A model generated the notes under the pieces. It searched no databases. It saw only the letters and a program-made list of their open reading frames with translations, and was not told where the DNA came from. This document shows, one piece after another, positions 1 through 7,917 of a stretch of 27,392 nt of DNA. The stretch comes from Perkinsus marinus ATCC 50983 (taxonomy: Eukaryota; Perkinsozoa; Perkinsida; Perkinsidae): positions 66,244-93,635 of the forward strand of contig NW_003200491.1 of assembly GCF_000006405.1 (NCBI RefSeq). The letters run 5' to 3'. The position numbers and the translations under genes were made by a program. Position 1 is the first letter of the stretch. Each line of letters opens with the position of its first letter.

Positions 1-20
1 AAACCCCGAGTGAAGAGTCT

Positions 21-308
21 GTGTGCGTCATCGCTAGTCCGTCCAATGTACCACCCCAACCCACTATGGTTGATCATGATGCATTGGAAGGCGTCGCAGA
101 TATGACTGAATCACAGATATTCAAAGCAATGAGCGACCCGGATTACGTAAAAACGAGAACAATGTTCGGTGTAAATCTCTACGACATCCTCGTCTGCATG
201 GATGTATTGCATCGTGCTGAGGATGACAACGAGGATTCAAAAGCAGCAGAGATGATAGCCTCAGGGGGGGCTCACGGGGAATACCTGAAGCGGGTCAACG
301 ATAGTTAA
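21..308 (+). pseudogene. Open fragment upstream of integrase, probable pol linker
   Basis: This is a 95-codon open stretch, acidic and without recognisable motifs, ending in TAA 75 bases before the integrase frame opens. Its place and orientation suggest the linker between RNase H and integrase of the same dead element. A Gag-like origin is possible. It shows no signal peptide or membrane segment, and it may begin outside the window. Confidence 0.3.
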
Positions 309-382
309 CTGCTTCTAATAATTAGAAGTGACAGACTATCGCAAATTAGAATCTAACTTGCGACCCAGTTGAACCTCAACCC

Positions 383-1250
383 ATGTGGAGAGTATATCTC
401 CCTTCAGAGCGCACCAGGCAATGGATAGTCTTCAGATATCATGATAATACTTTTCCCTCCCTCCACCGTACTATCTACGGTGTTCGAAACACCGACAAAA
501 AACTTGAAACGAAAAAGGTTCGAACACGTTCGTTCGTACACGTTCGTGTACGAACGAAGCTCGTACACGAACGTGTACGAAAAAGTGACTTCGGTGTGAC
601 TCTAGGTTGTCTAGAAAAAGTTCTCCACGCTGTTCGGAAACCCTTGAAAGGACCTGCTTTCTGGTTGGATGGTATGACAAAGGACATTGCCCGAATGATT
701 CGCGCCTGCGAAATCTGCCAAGTGAACAAAGATCTTGATATAATGAACCAGGCTCCTCTCGGTTTTCGACGATGGCAAAAAAGATTCACGAGGATCCAGC
801 TAGATCTTGCCGGACACTTCAGCCTCTCGAGCCAGATTGATGTGATTCCTTGGGAAACAGAATATTTGTGCCTGATGATATGCGAAGTTCGCATTCGCAT
901 ATGCACCCATGTGTGCTTAGCTGTTCCTGCCAAATCGACATCAGCGCGTGATGTTATTGGATCCTTGCTCAATGAGCAATGCTCATATAGTTTGGGACAT
1001 ATGGTGTCCCCGAGAGCATCCCAATTGATGCATGCCCAGCTCATGATAATGCGACACTTCGTCAGTTCACCTCGTCATGGGGGACGGAGATAACTCTGGG
1101 TATTCCGGAGAGACCTGAATCGCAAGGCTTAGTTGAACGCTTGATAAGAGATGTTAAAACTGCGATAAGGATTGGGACCAATTGTGGCGAAGTAACACTG
1201 CCCTGGTGGATCTGTGCACTTAACGCAGTCACTGTTCACAATTCTTAACC
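383..1250 (+). pseudogene. Frameshifted retroviral-type integrase remnant
   Basis: Frame one (383-1093) has the start-like WRVYLPSERT block that precedes integrase in Ty3/gypsy pol, the zinc-binding CxxC (CEICQ) and the first Asp of the DDE triad. Frame two carries the second Asp and the Glu (VERLIRDVK), then PWWICALNAV and a stop. The triad residues are all present but not in one frame. Roughly 50 codons between the zinc-finger histidines and FWLDGM look foreign and coincide with a perfect inverted repeat. The product would be inactive. It is not part of any cellular gene here. Confidence 0.75.
533..581. repeat. Perfect fold-back inverted repeat inside the integrase remnant
   Basis: Arms at 533-553 and 561-581 are exact reverse complements (21 bases each) around a 7-base loop. 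Each arm is itself partly palindromic (TACACG...CGTGTA). A second small palindrome (GGTGTTCGAAACACC) lies at 479-493. The sequence sits inside coding sequence of the dead integrase and looks like a small inserted fold-back element. A cruciform or hairpin transcript is possible. Confidence 0.8.
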
Positions 1251-1330
1251 TATACAAGATGTTTTGGGTTTTTCGAGATGGTAAATTGACGTCTGTACAT
1301 TTTGTGAGACCGTCTATTCCATTGAAATTC

Positions 1331-1873
1331 TGTAACGAGTTAAAAAGGCATTTTTTTGGGAATTAAATAAAAAATAATTGGCTAGAAGTATGGTAGTTTC
1401 CCGAAAGCTACTGAGGCCCAATTATAATACGGCGCCATTAGGTCCCTTCAAGAGTTTCCCCAAGTTGATATCAGAGTCTTCCATGTTCATACGCATATAA
1501 GATCAGTTCGTCCTAGCCAGACTTGTCGAGATCACTTTGGCGAATGATATGAAAATACTCTGTACTTTATCGTGCATTAGTATGGTTATTAGCAATCACT
1601 GAATATCCTCATAAAAAGCCCATACCATAAATCAAACAATTCGAGATCAGTTCCTTCTCGTTGAAGTTCTAGTTGCCATTCCGATAACTGTAAACACAAG
1701 ACGCCGGGAAAATGCAGAAACGACGCGCAAGAGGTAGCAGGAATAAAACAGGGAGTCAATTTAACAGATACGAGGCTAAAGTAACAACGAACTCATGAGA
1801 GTGAATACTGTCTATTTGCTGATAATAACGACGATTCCGATTGCTGATCCTAAATAGGAAAATAAACATTTAT
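1331..1873. other. Gene-free stretch between the dead integrase and the carrier gene
   Basis: No convincing exon, known repeat family or RNA was seen. It separates the plus-strand integrase remnant from the 3' end of the minus-strand carrier gene, whose 3' UTR and polyadenylation region presumably lie at its right side. Confidence 0.5.
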
Positions 1874-4800
1874 TCACATCAGATTGCTGACCTTCAAAAC
1901 CTTGTCAAGCTCGAGGCTATCAGCTACTGCATGACAAAACTCATATGTTCCCAACATGATAGCGCAGCCAGGGATAACCTACCCAACCTAATTTGTATCT
2001 TACAAGGAGTAACCTAAGATACCTTCAAGAGTCGAGGTCCAAGACCAACAGTGAATCCTCGAAGACGATACTCTTCGAAAATCGCCATCATCGCTGATCC
2101 AGTAGTGTGAATTCTAATGGAAAACATCAATAACCCTCCTACCGTTAAAAGCGCGCGCCCAGACGATCGATTACAAAGATACCCTCCTCTCCCTACGGCG
2201 AGCTCCTCATAAAATTGGCGATCGTCGTATAAAAAGATGCCGATTGACAACACGTCCATGAGGATCGAGTCACCGACCAGCTCGTTCCCACGCTACACAG
2301 AGCGACTCTTTCAATTCGAATAATCGATCATCTGGGCGCGCGCTAAATGTGTACTCACCGCTTAGCCACGTTAGTGTGGTGTCCACTACTACTACTAGTA
2401 GGACGAGTCGCTGTTTGTAATTGAGTTTTGACCATATCAAAGGGATGCGTCGCAGCAGCCGCGATAGTTCCGCAGACCGCACCATTTAGGAAGGAGAATC
2501 CGAAGGTTTCCATCCAAGTTACGGGAACGTTGGTCTGACGAAAGAAAAGACACTTTTCGTAACGCGTAAGAATATCAAGTTCATTATTATGATGGAGTTT
2601 TACGTCAAGTGGCGTAATACTATATATAAAAACCCCATATTCGCGGTGATATGCAGTAGTCGTGAAATATATTTTTCACTAGTATTTTTCATATCACTAG
2701 GGTAGTGAAACTCCAATATATATAGCATTATGACAATAATTATATATAATACAACCAATCAAAGCCATTGTGCAGTAGAGTATGATATGAAAGCTTGAAA
2801 TCATTGGAGATGATTGAGCGCATGAAAATACACTGAAGGGAACGGCCATTTCTTAATATCAATGCGAGCGTGTGTGATAAGCGATTTTCCAACAACTAAT
2901 GCGATTCAGCAGATGACCAAACTGTCATCAAATTCCTCCTCGGAAATATGAAAAATACAAAAGTTATATTGGAGTTTCACAACCCGTTTTACGTAAAGTG
3001 ACGTAAAACTCGGTGAAAAACGCGCGATATTTGCGGCGATATGCAGTAGTCGTAAAATATATTTTTTTCACTAGTGTTTTTCATATCACTAGGGTGGTGA
3101 AACTCCGATAAATCCTAAACAATAATATATCGTATAATAAAGAAGAAATACGAAGTTGAGCAATAATGATGTGACACTTTTGAGCAACTCGCGAACAGCG
3201 TTGGAATGTATGTTCCCTTTCCTCACCTGAGCTCGGGGGTCTCCCATCAATTATAGAAGTTTATATACAAACTTGGATAAAAATGTAGGGAATCCAAATT
3301 TCCTCAGAATTTTCATACTCTCACCAACACACGTAGTTGCATACTACCTTACGAGCAAACTCTATTGCTTCCGCAGAAAGAAAGCCTCAATACAAACATA
3401 CTCCTCACGAAAAGGAAACTCAGTTACCAGAATTAACGCGATAATCATCAAAGGGAGATTACGAAGAAAACGTTGGAGTTTCATAACCCGTTTTACTTGA
3501 AGTGGTGAAAAACGCGATATTCGCGGCTTGTAGTAGTCGTGAAATGTGTTGTTTTTCACTAGTGATTTTCATATCACTAGGGTGATGAAACTCCACTATA
3601 TAGCAAGAATATGTATGCACTACTGCGGGTTGAAGTAAACACACACAATCATCATACGTATAAAAGCGTATCGAGACAAAACATAGTATTATGAATATAC
3701 ACAATATTACGGGAAAAAATAAAAGCATATTTTTCCCATAATTTCCACGCTTCGTCCTTCCCAAAAACGACAGTGTACTATTTCTTATATACCATCACAA
3801 TACCTCAGCTTGTTTTTCAGCTAATTCCAAGAGTTCCTCATCATTAGCACTACGCGCTGCCCCTCGTCGCTCCACGTGGTCCGGCAAGAATATTTTCTTA
3901 TTGTACTCGTATAGCGACCAGTAGATCGCGGAAAATGGTAAATCACTGACAAAAAAAAATTTACAGGGATTTTTCCAACAATTTTTTCGGCGTTTTTTCC
4001 GACTATAATCAAAAAAATTCACATATTTTTACGAAATGTTATAACCGCACACGTGTGTACGCTCATTTTGAATTTATCATTAACCTTCAATGTGAGAAAA
4101 ATCGCTCAGATTTTTACAGTAAAAATTACAATTAGGAATAGAGTAACAAATAGAGTAACAAAAGAAAAGTAAAAAGTAACAAAACAAGTAAATAGAGTGG
4201 CTCAAAATATTCTTCCTACTGGTCAACTTTAAGTGGTCAATATTATGTCAATATTAATAATGACAGTATACAGTAACAGTATAATGTCAATATTAATAAT
4301 GATCAACGTGATAATCACAATCACTCGTTATACTCCATATCGCATATGAAGTTCGAGCAAACACCACTAATATTAATAAATTATTCTTACGAAAACACAT
4401 ATTTTTTTCGACCATGAAATTACTCAAAAAACAGCAAATATGATGAAGACTATCATCACCGTAGGCGTTGAGTTTACATATTTCTATTCTGGCAAATGTT
4501 GGCTTAATTCCTGCAGTTACCTTACGGTGAAAATCGGTGAAAACTCAGAATTTTATGCGCCAACCCAACCGCAAAAAGCGATCACACTGAATGGAGTTTC
4601 GCCCGTTTTGTGTAAAGTTACGTAAACCCGATGTTCGCGGTGATATGCAGTAGTCGCAAAATTTTACTAGTGTTTTTCATATCGCAGGTGAAACTCCAAT
4701 AGAAGAGTCGTGCGGCAGTCCAAAGACCTTTTAGTATGAATATTACAACTACGTTTGTTGATCAACGTCTGTCCAGACTGAAGATTTTTGCAGGACAGAA

Positions 4801-5703
4801 TGATTAGTAATAGTGAAATAGCCGGGATGGAACCCGAGACCTCCGGGTAGCCAACGATGCGCATTACGGTTATGCCAAATATACATGATATAAGTTCGTG
4901 TTCTGTACGAATAGACAAACTAACTAACGTATCACATGGTGTGATTCACATCCGGGTGAAGCCAAATCAAATGAAAATTTTAAAATATTTCTTATATTAT
5001 CCACCGTAAAAATTGGCAGAATATTACCGAACTAATGTGGGTAGCAAACCTCGCCAAAAACTAGAAAAAGAATCTTCGCGTAAAACTCGCTTCACAGTGG
5101 CCATTGCTCCCTCGCCCATACCGGTGGTGGCTTGTACACGCGTACGGAGGAATTCCACTGAAAGTGATACCATCCTTTCTCCAACTCACGATGGGAGTCG
5201 AGACTCACAAGGAGAGAATATAGTAACTGCAGTAGCTCTTGCTGCGGCACTCGCAATTCCATCGGGGACGCGTTCACGCCAGTGTTCATACAGAACGAAA
5301 AATACCTAAGAAGAGTATCTTAGGTTCCCGCAGGGAAGATTCAAAACAGGTCCGCTTGGAGAACAAAAGTTTGAATCGGATATGCTTACCCAATTAGATG
5401 GTATTTGATATACTAGACTGGTCATAGTTCCGTTCCACAGAGCTCGCCAACCATAAGCGTCTTTAATGTGTCGCATCACCTGCAGGCCACTTGTATTGAT
5501 CCGTTGATGATTCAAAGCTGGTGAAGCCTAAGGGGAAGGATATCTTAGGTTGGGTGCAAAAAGATTCAAAGTAGGTCCGATACCTGCCAATAGTTCTTGA
5601 CCACATCAAAGGGAGTGCATACTGCAGTAACAGCGACCGAGCCCATAGTAGAGGCCACTAAGGTGTACCGTAACGTCGCCTTCTCGCCGCTCGAGGCTGC
5701 CAT
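1874..5703 (-). CDS. Mitochondrial carrier protein, MTM1/SLC25A39-SLC25A40 type (8 exons, 332 aa)
   Basis: Exons in order of translation: 5584-5703, 5390-5527, 5209-5305, 5028-5157, 3804-3945, 2359-2534, 2023-2113, 1874-1978. All introns are GT-AG and the CDS sums to 999 bases. The product has the three repeats of the SLC25 family, each with its PX[DE]XX[KR] signature: TPFDVVKNYWQ (about aa 30-40), SPLEFLRTRVQ (about 117-127) and THPFDMVKTQLQ (about 238-249). The blocks RGLLPTLVRDLPFSAIYWSL and GFTVGLGPRLLK are typical of the MTM1/SLC25A39-40 branch. In other organisms these proteins are linked to glutathione import into mitochondria and to manganese/iron-sulfur homeostasis, so that role here is inference. 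It would sit in the mitochondrial inner membrane. The start is the first ATG before repeat 1. Introns 1, 2 and 7 are introner-like elements, intron 6 holds an inverted-repeat element, and introns 4 and 5 (over 1 kb each) hold MITE copies. Confidence 0.9.
1979..2022 (-). repeat. Introner-like element forming carrier intron 7 (44 bases, sense)
   Basis: The whole intron is the element. It starts GTATCTTAGGTT, continues with TGTAAGATACAAATTAGG and ends TAG. The element itself supplies the GT donor and lies in the sense orientation of the gene. Confidence 0.85.
2150..2344. repeat. Inverted-repeat element with 24-base ends inside carrier intron 6
   Basis: The ends at 2150-2173 and 2321-2344 are inverted repeats matching at 23 of 24 positions (AGCGCGCGCCCAG followed by an ATCGATTA end). 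It fills most of the 245-base intron 2114-2358. A single copy of the same end makes up most of intron 10 of the HAD-like gene (20857-20879), and a diverged one lies at about 18308-18330. It looks like a small MITE or another intron-forming element. Confidence 0.75.
2594..2714 (+). repeat. TGGAGTTTCA MITE-like element, copy A (carrier intron 5)
   Basis: About 120 bases bounded by the inverted ends GGAGTTT and GAAACTCC. The internal blocks ATATTCGCGG, GATATGCAGTAGTCGTGAAA and TTTTTCATATCACTAGGG are shared with the other copies. Confidence 0.75.
2971..3106 (+). repeat. TGGAGTTTCA MITE-like element, copy B (carrier intron 5)
   Basis: This is the most complete copy: inverted ends GGAGTTTCA and TGAAACTCC, the block CCCGTTTTACGT, and then the shared GATATGCAGTAGTCG core. 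Confidence 0.8.
3198..3345 (+). repeat. Interspersed ~150-base repeat family R3, diverged copy
   Basis: It shares the start GTTGGAATGTATGTTC, the block TTTCCTCA...CTCGGG and the end TCACCAACACACGTAGTT with the copies at 19531, 21380 and 22884. It lies in carrier intron 5. I see no coding capacity or terminal inverted repeats, so the transposition mechanism is unknown. Confidence 0.55.
3475..3594 (+). repeat. TGGAGTTTCA MITE-like element, copy C (carrier intron 5)
   Basis: Inverted ends GGAGTTTCA and TGAAACTCC. It is slightly deleted in the middle (GATATGCAG reduced to TTGTAG). Confidence 0.75.
4593..4697 (+). repeat. TGGAGTTTCA MITE-like element, copy D (carrier intron 4)
   Basis: A shortened copy with both ends (GGAGTTTC and GTGAAACTCC) and the core GGTGATATGCAGTAGTCG. 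Confidence 0.7.
4821..4876 (-). repeat. tRNA-derived sequence in carrier intron 4
   Basis: Read on the minus strand it ends in CTCGGGTTCCATCCCGGC, a T-arm/B-box (RNA polymerase III) sequence. The upstream half is too diverged for a cloverleaf, so it is a tRNA-derived repeat and not a working tRNA gene. Confidence 0.5.
5306..5389 (-). repeat. Introner-like element forming carrier intron 2 (84 bases, antisense)
   Basis: The 3' two thirds of the intron is the element in reverse orientation: CGGACCTGTTTTGAATCTT, a short spacer, then GAACCTAAGATAC and TTAG as acceptor. The first 30 or so bases are unique sequence with the GTAAG donor. Confidence 0.85.
5528..5583 (-). repeat. Introner-like element forming carrier intron 1 (56 bases, antisense)
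   Basis: The intron is little more than the element: GTAT donor, CGGACCTACTTTGAATCTT, spacer, CAACCTAAGATATCC and CCCCTTAG acceptor. Splicing it joins the TGGCAG codons to GCT in frame and gives a normal carrier repeat 1. Confidence 0.85.
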
Positions 5704-6603
5704 CAATCAAACTTAAGGCTCGTAGTACTAGTAACAATAAACTTGGATAAAATGCCCTTCGAACATACGACAAGCTAATATCGATTAGAATGGCGTGCGC
5801 TAAGTTAGTTCAGATTGTGCAGATATCTGAGCGAGGCCATTTCCGTTCTATGGGGGCGTATCTTAGGTTGCTCTAGGTAAGATACGGAATAGGTACGCTA
5901 ATATACCATGTTGTGCATGCGTGCATGGAATTCTCGTCCAATTTCATGCGATTGTTCACTTCTTTTTAAGTGACCTTTTAACGCAATGAGACACTCAGTC
6001 TCGTTTCTTGTTAGAAACTACCCGTCGTTTGTTCAGCAGCCACTTCTTGTTATTCGATATTCTACTGTACTCACCCACGCCCAATTGTCAGAGTAGATGA
6101 TACTTTCTTGAGAGGCCTTCAATGCAACACTTCGTTGAAATACTAACACAACAACTGTGGTTCACGCTTAGAGCTTCGTCATCTGCGCTTATCACAGTTC
6201 AGGTCAACCACTGTAACCATATAACTTTTTTGCTTTTCCTCATGTTATACTCAGTAGAGTTTCCCTTTCTAATAAGGCCAACCAAATGGCTAATTTTCAG
6301 TGTTGCATTTCTATCTTCCGCTCAACTGTATGAACGCCTGTCGTTCTCGATCAGGCACATCCAATGATGATGCGTCTACCAGAGTCGGGTCTCTCTACTT
6401 TGCATCGTCATTGCTACGCTGACTCTCCCTAGTGCTCCCGTTTATGGTCCCGTCATTCAAGTGTGTCTGATTGTCTACTCTAATGCTATGACTTACTATT
6501 ACTAATCCCCTCTTTTTCCTGCTCATGGGTGGTTGATTCTCGCGTTGTAAATGAGGTTGTCATCTTGGCGTTACATTTGTGTATAGGTGTTCTCTTCTCT
6601 AGC
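5704..6603. other. Divergent intergenic region with an introner-like copy
   Basis: It lies between the 5' ends of the minus-strand carrier and the plus-strand secreted-protein gene and must hold both promoters; no core-promoter motif is clear. An introner-like copy sits at 5858-5892. An open stretch at 6122-6367 (plus, 81 codons, hydrophobic, ATG start) has no recognisable features and is left unassigned. A TGTGCATGCGTGCATGG motif at about 5914 resembles one in an intron of the gene at 12873-14616. Confidence 0.5.
5858..5892 (+). repeat. Introner-like element outside any recognised CDS (35 bases)
   Basis: GTATCTTAGGTT, a spacer, then GTAAGATACGGAATAG: a complete GT...AG unit on the plus strand. 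If spliced, it would lie in a 5' leader, or in a small ORF starting at an ATG near 5790. That suggests an unrecognised transcribed exon upstream of the first secreted-protein gene. Confidence 0.6.
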
Positions 6604-7917
6604 ATGATGATCATCTACTGGCTACCCTGTCTCATCACGCTTGTCTCTATTCGTCACGCTCACTCTAGCGGTCCACCCCCTAACCAATATGACGATGTAG
6701 ATCTTGGTGAAGTTCAAATGCGGCACCCCGGAAAGGCCTCACGCGATCATCCTGAGTATGGGGGTAAGAAAACGCGGAGGTCATGGCGATCAGTTCTCAA
6801 TCGATTGAGTGGTAAACGAAGTAGCAAGGAAGTGCCAAATGAAGGTCACGATGCGGCCGTCCGTCGAGTTTCCGACAGACTCTCCGCTACCAGTCTGAGC
6901 CGAGGTGTCGACTCGGGGAATGACGGCATCGCTAGTGACGGTAAAAAGGCGAGATTCTCAAAGTTGAAAGGGTTTTTCAACGGCAAGGGGTCTCGGAAGA
7001 GTGGTGAGCTATTTGATCAATCCTCGTCCAGCACTGAACATTCCCGTGATGCTACTTCAACTACCCTTCGTTCTAGTCTGCCACATATGGTCACTACGGA
7101 GGAGTTGCAGAGAGGCCTTTCGACTCTAAATGAGGTTTCTGCTGAATCCACGATGGACTGGGATGCTGCGGATCGCACAACTCAAGGGATGGGTGATTCT
7201 CATGCCGATCTTCCCGCGGATGTCTATTGCAACTATCATAGTGGCCATGCTCTCTGCCTTGCAAAAATCCCGGACTCTGATTTTGTTGATATATTCCACC
7301 ACAACTTCGCAAAGAAGAGTACTAAGTCCTGCGGAGTGTCCACTTTCCCGAGCTTTGAGCCGGATGGTGAAGCCTTATCGAGGTTACCAGGAGAGAACGA
7401 AAAGGCTTGGGAGAAAGCGATGAAGCAATTGAAGGGGAAGAAGAGTTGGCAGGCTCCAGCCGACCAAGAGTTGTTGAACCAATTTAGACATCTAATATTC
7501 CACACTTGTGACATTGAAATAGAAGGGACATCTTTTGGCGTCACGGCTCTCTACATTAAACCTATGGAAGATCAGAAGCTCAGCGTGGCCTTCTTCACCG
7601 AACCGGAGAAGGTTGCTGTTGTTTGGGAATTTGAAAGACATGAACTTGTCGTCCCGGGCCATCAGAGAACTTACATTAGTATGGACCCGCCGTTCGAGGT
7701 TGAACTCGCACACAAACGGGCGAAGGTTACAGTAGCTGGAGAGCGAATCCAAGGCGTAGTTTTTACTCGTAAAAACATCTTCACGCTTCCGGGAGAATCT
7801 TATAGATCGAAGAATCAGATATTATGCTTTCGATTTTCATGGACTACGGAAGCAATTGCTGTCATGAAGTACGGGGAGAAATGGGCATTTATGATGAGCG
7901 AGAAGGAGACTACATGA
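6604..7917 (+). CDS. Predicted secreted protein, member 1 of a three-gene tandem family (437 aa, no introns)
   Basis: I do not recognise this family. The open frame reaches further upstream without an in-frame ATG. I chose the ATG at 6604 because it opens a good signal peptide (MMIIYWLPCLITLVSIRHAH) with likely cleavage after residue 20-22. Residues about 25-205 are polar, Ser/Arg/Lys-rich and probably disordered, with basic clusters such as RRSWRSVLNRLSGKRSSK and KARFSKLKGFFNGKGSRK. Residues about 205-437 form a conserved domain shared with the genes at 10324 and 11911: DVYCNYHSGHALC, DFVDIFHH, SC.V.TFPSF, FRHLI...CDIEIEGTSF, and near the C-terminus AVMKYGEKWAFM. Secretion or delivery into a host is a guess from the signal peptide. 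Codon use looks normal for a real gene. Confidence 0.85.
   Translation: MMIIYWLPCLITLVSIRHAHSSGPPPNQYDDVDLGEVQMRHPGKASRDHPEYGGKKTRRSWRSVLNRLSGKRSSKEVPNEGHDAAVRRVSDRLSATSLSRGVDSGNDGIASDGKKARFSKLKGFFNGKGSRKSGELFDQSSSSTEHSRDATSTTLRSSLPHMVTTEELQRGLSTLNEVSAESTMDWDAADRTTQGMGDSHADLPADVYCNYHSGHALCLAKIPDSDFVDIFHHNFAKKSTKSCGVSTFPSFEPDGEALSRLPGENEKAWEKAMKQLKGKKSWQAPADQELLNQFRHLIFHTCDIEIEGTSFGVTALYIKPMEDQKLSVAFFTEPEKVAVVWEFERHELVVPGHQRTYISMDPPFEVELAHKRAKVTVAGERIQGVVFTRKNIFTLPGESYRSKNQILCFRFSWTTEAIAVMKYGEKWAFMMSEKETT

Larger units (their letters stand above)
1..1330 (+). mobile_element. Degraded LTR-retrotransposon pol (integrase) fragment, Ty3/gypsy-like
   Basis: An integrase can be read across two frames. 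The frame open at 383-1093 carries an HHCC-type zinc-finger end (HD..., then RACEICQVNK) and the first catalytic Asp in IQLDLAGHF. The next Asp (PAHDNA, near 1035) and the catalytic Glu in ESQGLVERLIRDVK (near 1120) lie in a different frame that runs on to a stop near 1248. At least one frameshift between about 960 and 1030 therefore breaks the gene. An upstream open stretch (21-308, third frame) is probably the linker before integrase. A fold-back insertion sits inside the zinc-finger part. I see no LTRs, reverse transcriptase or protease, so this is the 3' part of a dead copy whose left end lies outside the window. Family-level placement is inference from the DDE integrase layout. Confidence 0.75.

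Noticed and set aside
475-1044. Minus-strand ORF of 189 codons
   Set aside because: It is the antisense of the integrase remnant, whose conserved motifs read on the plus strand.
3273-3764. Open frames on both strands within carrier intron 5
   Set aside because: They span MITE and R3 repeats and have no domain or splice support.
6122-6367. 81-codon plus-strand ORF in the divergent intergenic region
   Set aside because: Unremarkable hydrophobic composition, no relatives recognised and no splice context; length is compatible with chance.
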